From contig JAGYKD010000003.1 in the NCBI GenBank assembly GCA_018401695.1, positions 248,001 through 312,000 on the forward strand: a stretch of 64,000 bases of DNA. Reading direction: 5' to 3'. Of this stretch, positions 59,949 through 64,000 are shown in pieces. The stretch's first letter is position 1, and every line of letters begins with the position of its first letter. The stretch comes from Flavobacteriales bacterium (lineage in GTDB: Bacteria > Bacteroidota > Bacteroidia > CAIKAF01). Below the pieces are notes generated by a model, which saw only the letters and a list, made by a program, of their open reading frames with translations, searched no databases and was not told the DNA's origin. A program made the position numbers and the translations under genes.

Positions 59949-61605
59949 CCTATGTTTTGGTACGTTATGGGCCCAACAAGAAGAATACCGATTTGCGGTT
60001 TTTTTTGCAGACAAGGGTGGCAATGAAGCCCAATTTAGCTTAGAGTCTCCTCAACAATTTCTTAGTTCTCGTGCTTTGGACCGCCGAGAACGCCAAAAAT
60101 TAGCACTAAACGCTTCCGATTTGCCCGTTCACGAAGCCTATCGTGCGTTGGTGCTTGGTTTAGATGCCGATATTCGAGAGGTGGCTATCTCCAAATGGAT
60201 GAATTTTCAAATGGTAAGCACTGCCGATTCCAGCCTTTCAACCGCCTTAGCCTCCTTAGATTTTGTTGAAAGGGTGGTATGTGTTTACCGTGGAAGTGCC
60301 CTTTGGGAACCAGGTATTAGAACCGAGTATTTGAGCCCTAAGGAAGGGACAGCCGACACCATGACCATGAAATTGAGGGCTATGGGAGAGGATTTTTATG
60401 GAGCTTCTGACCGGCAACAACGCATGCTCGGCATGGATTTTGTGCATCATTTAGGGGGCTGGGGCCAAAATTTGGTGATTGCCGTTATGGATGGTGGTTT
60501 TAGGAATTACGATAAAATCACCTCTTTTCAACCTTTGTTGAGCCAACAGCGCTTGCTGGGGACTTGGGATTTTGTAGCCGGTCATGCATCGGTAAGTGAA
60601 GATGCTTCGCATGGTATGCAAGTCTTAAGTTGCATGGCCAGTTGGACCCCCGGAGAAATGGTGGGAACCGCTCCTGCGGCACAATACTTGCTTTTCCGGA
60701 CCGAGCATACTGCGGCAGAAACTCCTATGGAGCCTTACCTGTGGATTTGCGCGGCCGAGTTGGCAGATAGTTTAGGAGCCGATGTGCTAAATACCTCCTT
60801 AGGTTATACCACCTTTGATGCCCCATTTGAGAGTTACAGCTATTCAGATTTGGATGGCAAAACGCTATTGGTTTCCAAGGCGGCACAAATGGCCGCAGAG
60901 AAAGGAATGTTGGTGTTCAATAGCGCCGGTAACTCCGGCAACAGTTCTTGGAAGTATATCGGTGCCCCTGCCGATGCCAAAGATATTATTGCCGTAGGAG
61001 CCGTAGATTCCAATCGAGAAAAGGCGGGATTTAGCTCTTTTGGTCCTTCGGCAGATGAAAGAGTAAAGCCGGAACTCGCCGCCATGGGACGTAAAACCGT
61101 ATTGTATGGTGCCGGGGATGCACTTACCAATTCTAACGGTACTTCATTTTCTTCTCCTGTTTTGGCAGGAGGCGGTGCTGCCTTTTGGAGTTTACATCCT
61201 TCCGAATCTGCAAGCGCCATTCGAACCGTTATGATTGAAAGTGGGCATCTTTTTGCAGCGCCCGGGCCGGATTTGGGCTATGGCATTCCTCATTTTGGCA
61301 ATGCCCATGCGCGTTTGTCTCGTCCTGAGCTACTATTGGCTGAAACTTTTATGGTTGCCCCAAATCCGGTAGAAAAATCTGAAATGGTTACCTTCTTTTT
61401 TCATGCCACAGATACCGGTGTGTACCAACTCCAGTTTTTTATGGTGAATGGGGCAGAGGCTTTTTCGACAGAAATAGGGGTGAGCGATAAAGGGCCGGTG
61501 GCCTATCCTCTTTCTTTGGCCGGCATGGGTTTGAATACCGGAGTATACTCGGTGCGTTTGAGTATGCATGGGCTGGCCAAAGAGACTCGTTTAGTGTTAA
61601 ATTAG
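59911..61605 (+). CDS. Secreted subtilisin-like (S8) protease with T9SS tail
   Basis: A 564-residue serine protease. The signal peptide (about 1-21) leads to an inhibitor-like prodomain (YRFAVFFADKGG...FLSSRALDRRERQ), common in Bacteroidota S8 proteases. The catalytic Asp lies in VIAVMDGGFRNY, the His in ASHGMQVLSCMAS, the oxyanion Asn in FNSAGNSG and the Ser in NGTSFSSPVLAGGGAAF. The last 80 residues (APNPVEKSEMV...MGLNTGVYSVRL) are a T9SS type A sorting domain. It overlaps the lipoprotein gene by 38 bases and ends 34 bases before the convergent priA. Confidence 0.93.
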   Translation: MKCNCFLLIQAFSLCFGTLWAQQEEYRFAVFFADKGGNEAQFSLESPQQFLSSRALDRRERQKLALNASDLPVHEAYRALVLGLDADIREVAISKWMNFQMVSTADSSLSTALASLDFVERVVCVYRGSALWEPGIRTEYLSPKEGTADTMTMKLRAMGEDFYGASDRQQRMLGMDFVHHLGGWGQNLVIAVMDGGFRNYDKITSFQPLLSQQRLLGTWDFVAGHASVSEDASHGMQVLSCMASWTPGEMVGTAPAAQYLLFRTEHTAAETPMEPYLWICAAELADSLGADVLNTSLGYTTFDAPFESYSYSDLDGKTLLVSKAAQMAAEKGMLVFNSAGNSGNSSWKYIGAPADAKDIIAVGAVDSNREKAGFSSFGPSADERVKPELAAMGRKTVLYGAGDALTNSNGTSFSSPVLAGGGAAFWSLHPSESASAIRTVMIESGHLFAAPGPDLGYGIPHFGNAHARLSRPELLLAETFMVAPNPVEKSEMVTFFFHATDTGVYQLQFFMVNGAEAFSTEIGVSDKGPVAYPLSLAGMGLNTGVYSVRLSMHGLAKETRLVLN

Positions 61606-61639
61606 GTATCTGGCAGCTTGCTTCTTCCCCTGAATTGAC

Positions 61640-64000
61640 TCAATTAGGGTCCACATTTACCGTAATTCTTGGTGGGGATTTTTCAGCAGTAATGTGTTCC
61701 AAATGCTGCTTTAAAAACTGACGCAATGGGGCAAAAGGGGTTTGAACCGGAATTTTAAGAATAATCCGCAATTGGAATAGGTTTCGAAGGCGCTCCGGCC
61801 CGGGAGCCTCCGGTCCCAAAACCCTCCAACCGGTGTAGGTTTCAAGATTTTTTTTGAGCCTAAGTGCAGCTTTTTCTAAGCGATGGGGATCTTTGTGTTT
61901 TAAATCGAGGTATATCAATCGGCAAAAGGGAGGATATACATACTGTTGACGCTCGGCGAGCTCTCTTTGGTAAAAATCCTCCAAATTGTCCTCTGCTACT
62001 GCTTGAATCACAGAGTGTCCCGGGGAATACGTTTGAATGAGCACCAAGCCTCTGTTATGTCTTCGGCCCGCCCTACCGCTAACTTGCAAAAGCAATTGAA
62101 AGGCGCGCTCTTGAGCTCTGAAATCCGGAAAGTACAAAAGGGTGTCGGCTTGAAGCACACCCACTAAATGTAGCCTTTCAAAATCAAGGCCCTTGCTTAC
62201 CATTTGGGTTCCGGTCAAAATATCGGTTTCCCCACAGGCGAATCTGCCAATGATTTCTTTGAATGCATTTTTTTTGCGTGTTGTATCCAGATCCAGACGC
62301 TCCACCGAGGCTTTTGGGAAATAATGGTTGAGTTGTTCTTCTACTTTTTCGGTCCCTAAGCCAATGCGCAGCAGTCTTTGGCTTTGGCAGGATGGACATT
62401 TTTCGGGAACCTGAATGCTGTAGCCGCAATAATGGCAACGCAGCTCTCTGCTGCTTTTATGAAAAGTAAGACTAATGTCGCAATGCGCGCACTGAGGGAC
62501 TTCGCGGCAATCCAGGCATTTGAGCATCTGAGAAAAGCCGCGCCGATTTTGAAAAATAATGGTCTGTTTTTTCTGCTGGAGACACTGAGTAATTTTTTCG
62601 AGTAATTCCGGGCTAAATTGTTTGTCTTCGTGCTCTTCGGGGGTTCTGGATAAATCTACTATTTGGATTTGAGGCAATTGAACCTCTCCAAACCGCTCGG
62701 TAAGGGTCACTTTGTGGTAGTTGCCTTTGGATGCCAAATGCCAGCTTTCGAGGGATGGAGTGGCCGAACCTAAAAGAATAGGGATTTCGAGGTGTTTTGC
62801 CAACCAAAGCGCCACATGTACCCCATGATACCTTGGGGCCGGGTCTTGTTGTTTGAATCCGGGGTCATGGGCCTCATCTACCAGAATTAAACCCGGACGT
62901 TCGAGGGGTAAAAATAAGGCCGAACGAGGACCAAGTACAATGGAGGGTTGTTTTTCTTTGTTTCCCAAGCATTGCAAAAATACCTCGGCACGTTCGGCTT
63001 CCGACAAATGAGAATGGTATACGGTTACTTCGCCGGGAAATCGTTCGGCTACACGGTCTATAAGTTGAGTGGTAAGGGCAATTTCAGGAATCAGATACCA
63101 GACTTGTTTGCCGGCAGCAATGGCTTTGGCAATCAATTCGAAATAAATGGCTGTTTTTCCGCTGCCCGTAACCCCATGAAATAAAACCGGGAGCTGAGCT
63201 TCGATGCCTAGGTTTATTTCTTTAAGTGCTTTTTGTTGTGCATCGCTCAACTGAAACAACTCTCCTTTGCTGCTCCCAAAAGTAGCCATGCGGGCTACCG
63301 TAGACTCTTCGCTTACCAAAATTTCTTTTTCTATTAAGGCTTTTATGGCAGGAGCACCGTTGGAAACCGAGGAACTAAGCCTTTGGCTATTTACGGGCAG
63401 AGGATTGGGGCTAAAGGCATCGGAAAGTGAAAGGAACTGCATTAAGACCTCCAACTGTTTGGGCGCTTTGGTGAGCTCATCCATTACTTTCCTTAATCGG
63501 TCCGGATCGTGCATTTCGGACCGAAGCCTAATCATTTTTACGGTTTTGGGTTTGTACTGGTTTTTTACCTCAACTTGCATGGATATTAATCCCTGATCCA
63601 GGAAGGTTTTTAATAAGGGCTGAACGCGTTTTTGGTTGAGGATAGACTGTATTTCTTTCAGGCTCAACTTTTCTTGAATTTGAAAAGCCTCCCATAAAAT
63701 ATAGGCTTTATCGCTTAGGCTTTCTTCAACGGGTTGTGCATGAGGTTTTCGTACAAAAACCTGCTCGGAGCTGGGCTTTAATCCAGCGGGGAGAGCCGCA
63801 GTCAAAAGATCTCCCGGGCGACACAAATAGTAGCTTAGCATCCATTCAAACAAAGGCCATTGATAGGGTTGAAAAACCGGAAATTCATCCGGGATTTCAT
63901 GTATGGTTTTTAAGCCTGTTGCATGTTCGGGAGGTGTGGAAAAAACCGAGTGAATAACTCCGGTTACCAGTTTATTTCCCCCTAAAGGGACCAATACCCT
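61640..64000 (-). CDS. priA: Primosomal helicase PriA (N-terminus cut by window edge)
   Basis: At least 787 residues; the frame stays open to the right edge, where it reads RVLVPLGGNKLVTGVI, close to the usual PriA N-terminus. PriA restarts stalled replication forks. The helicase motifs are GVTGSGKTAIYFELI (Walker A), LVDEAHDPGFKQQD (DEAH box) and GTQMVSKGLDF (motif V region). The zinc-binding insert has paired cysteines: LDCREVPQCAHCDISL and LRCHYCGYSIQVPEKCPSC. The C-terminal domain ends at PRITVNVDPN. Only the first few residues are missing. Confidence 0.94.
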   Translation of the reverse strand, partial: RVLVPLGGNKLVTGVIHSVFSTPPEHATGLKTIHEIPDEFPVFQPYQWPLFEWMLSYYLCRPGDLLTAALPAGLKPSSEQVFVRKPHAQPVEESLSDKAYILWEAFQIQEKLSLKEIQSILNQKRVQPLLKTFLDQGLISMQVEVKNQYKPKTVKMIRLRSEMHDPDRLRKVMDELTKAPKQLEVLMQFLSLSDAFSPNPLPVNSQRLSSSVSNGAPAIKALIEKEILVSEESTVARMATFGSSKGELFQLSDAQQKALKEINLGIEAQLPVLFHGVTGSGKTAIYFELIAKAIAAGKQVWYLIPEIALTTQLIDRVAERFPGEVTVYHSHLSEAERAEVFLQCLGNKEKQPSIVLGPRSALFLPLERPGLILVDEAHDPGFKQQDPAPRYHGVHVALWLAKHLEIPILLGSATPSLESWHLASKGNYHKVTLTERFGEVQLPQIQIVDLSRTPEEHEDKQFSPELLEKITQCLQQKKQTIIFQNRRGFSQMLKCLDCREVPQCAHCDISLTFHKSSRELRCHYCGYSIQVPEKCPSCQSQRLLRIGLGTEKVEEQLNHYFPKASVERLDLDTTRKKNAFKEIIGRFACGETDILTGTQMVSKGLDFERLHLVGVLQADTLLYFPDFRAQERAFQLLLQVSGRAGRRHNRGLVLIQTYSPGHSVIQAVAEDNLEDFYQRELAERQQYVYPPFCRLIYLDLKHKDPHRLEKAALRLKKNLETYTGWRVLGPEAPGPERLRNLFQLRIILKIPVQTPFAPLRQFLKQHLEHITAEKSPPRITVNVDPN

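Noticed and set aside
61631-61642. Another TGA-N6-TCA site
   Set aside because: It lies between the 3' ends of convergent genes with no promoter nearby; one such match every few kb is expected by chance.
1-64000. CRISPR array, insertion sequence, prophage, tRNA or rRNA
   Set aside because: No regularly spaced short repeats, transposase or integrase motifs, tRNA-like cloverleaf or rRNA sequence were found on reading both strands.

Overview
The window is chromosomal DNA of a member of the Bacteroidota, most likely a flavobacterium-like or cryomorph-like aerobe or microaerobe. Several things point there: a gldK-gldL-gldM-gldN cluster behind a PorP/SprF-type gene; four secreted proteins with type IX secretion (T9SS) tails; a fused CcoN-CcoO cbb3 oxidase with a single-haem CcoP; the small Bacteroidota protein DUF4295 next to L33; a fused E1 alpha-beta dehydrogenase; and promoters of the TTTG...TAnnTTTG type. 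No rRNA, tRNA, CRISPR array, insertion sequence or phage gene was seen. The species cannot be named from the sequence.

Layout. 1-8050 (minus strand) is a complete cbb3 oxidase locus: the copper ATPase ccoI, then ccoS-ccoNO-ccoQ-ccoP-ccoG-ccoH and the start of a SafE-like membrane protein. 8.3-9.75 kb (plus) holds two Crp/Fnr-family regulators. 9.75-10.8 kb (minus) is thiL. 10.9-16.75 kb (plus) is a full SUF iron-sulfur operon (sufA-B-C-D-S-E-T) behind a perfect 23-bp dyad. 17-27 kb (plus) holds topA, a degenerate arginase-fold gene, a PorP/SprF-like gene and gldKLMN. 27-39 kb holds sugar and methyl-group enzymes, a secreted FG-GAP protein, purL, an esterase, a dicarboxylate symporter, aroC, a degenerate metallo-beta-lactamase-fold protein, a retropepsin-like protease and a phosphoribosyltransferase. 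39-48 kb (minus) holds a glycosyltransferase, a degenerate lipid-kinase-like protein, two T9SS substrates, comEC and a penicillin acylase. 48-64 kb holds rpmG-DUF4295-ftsY-rimO, a cyclophilin, the fused E1, comB-gcvT, a secreted nuclease/lipoprotein/subtilase cassette and priA, which runs off the right edge.

How the genes work together. The cbb3 oxidase, its copper and haem assembly factors and the Crp/Fnr regulators form one respiratory module. Three of its promoters carry a TGA-N6-TCA site at exactly the same distance (29.5 bp from site centre to first base) upstream of a TAnnTTTG-like -7 element, which is strong internal evidence for a local Fnr-type regulon. The GldLM motor with GldK/GldN and the PorP/SprF-like protein would export the T9SS substrates found elsewhere in the window.

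The least explained material is between the genes. Nine gaps carry GC-rich, 50-190 bp sequences, most of which fold into long imperfect stem-loops. Two of them share a core flanked by helices of different sequence that both still pair. A second family (two copies) carries a TTTAC...GTAAA dyad, and both copies sit directly after a GC-rich element. Three genes look like enzymes that have lost their catalytic motifs.
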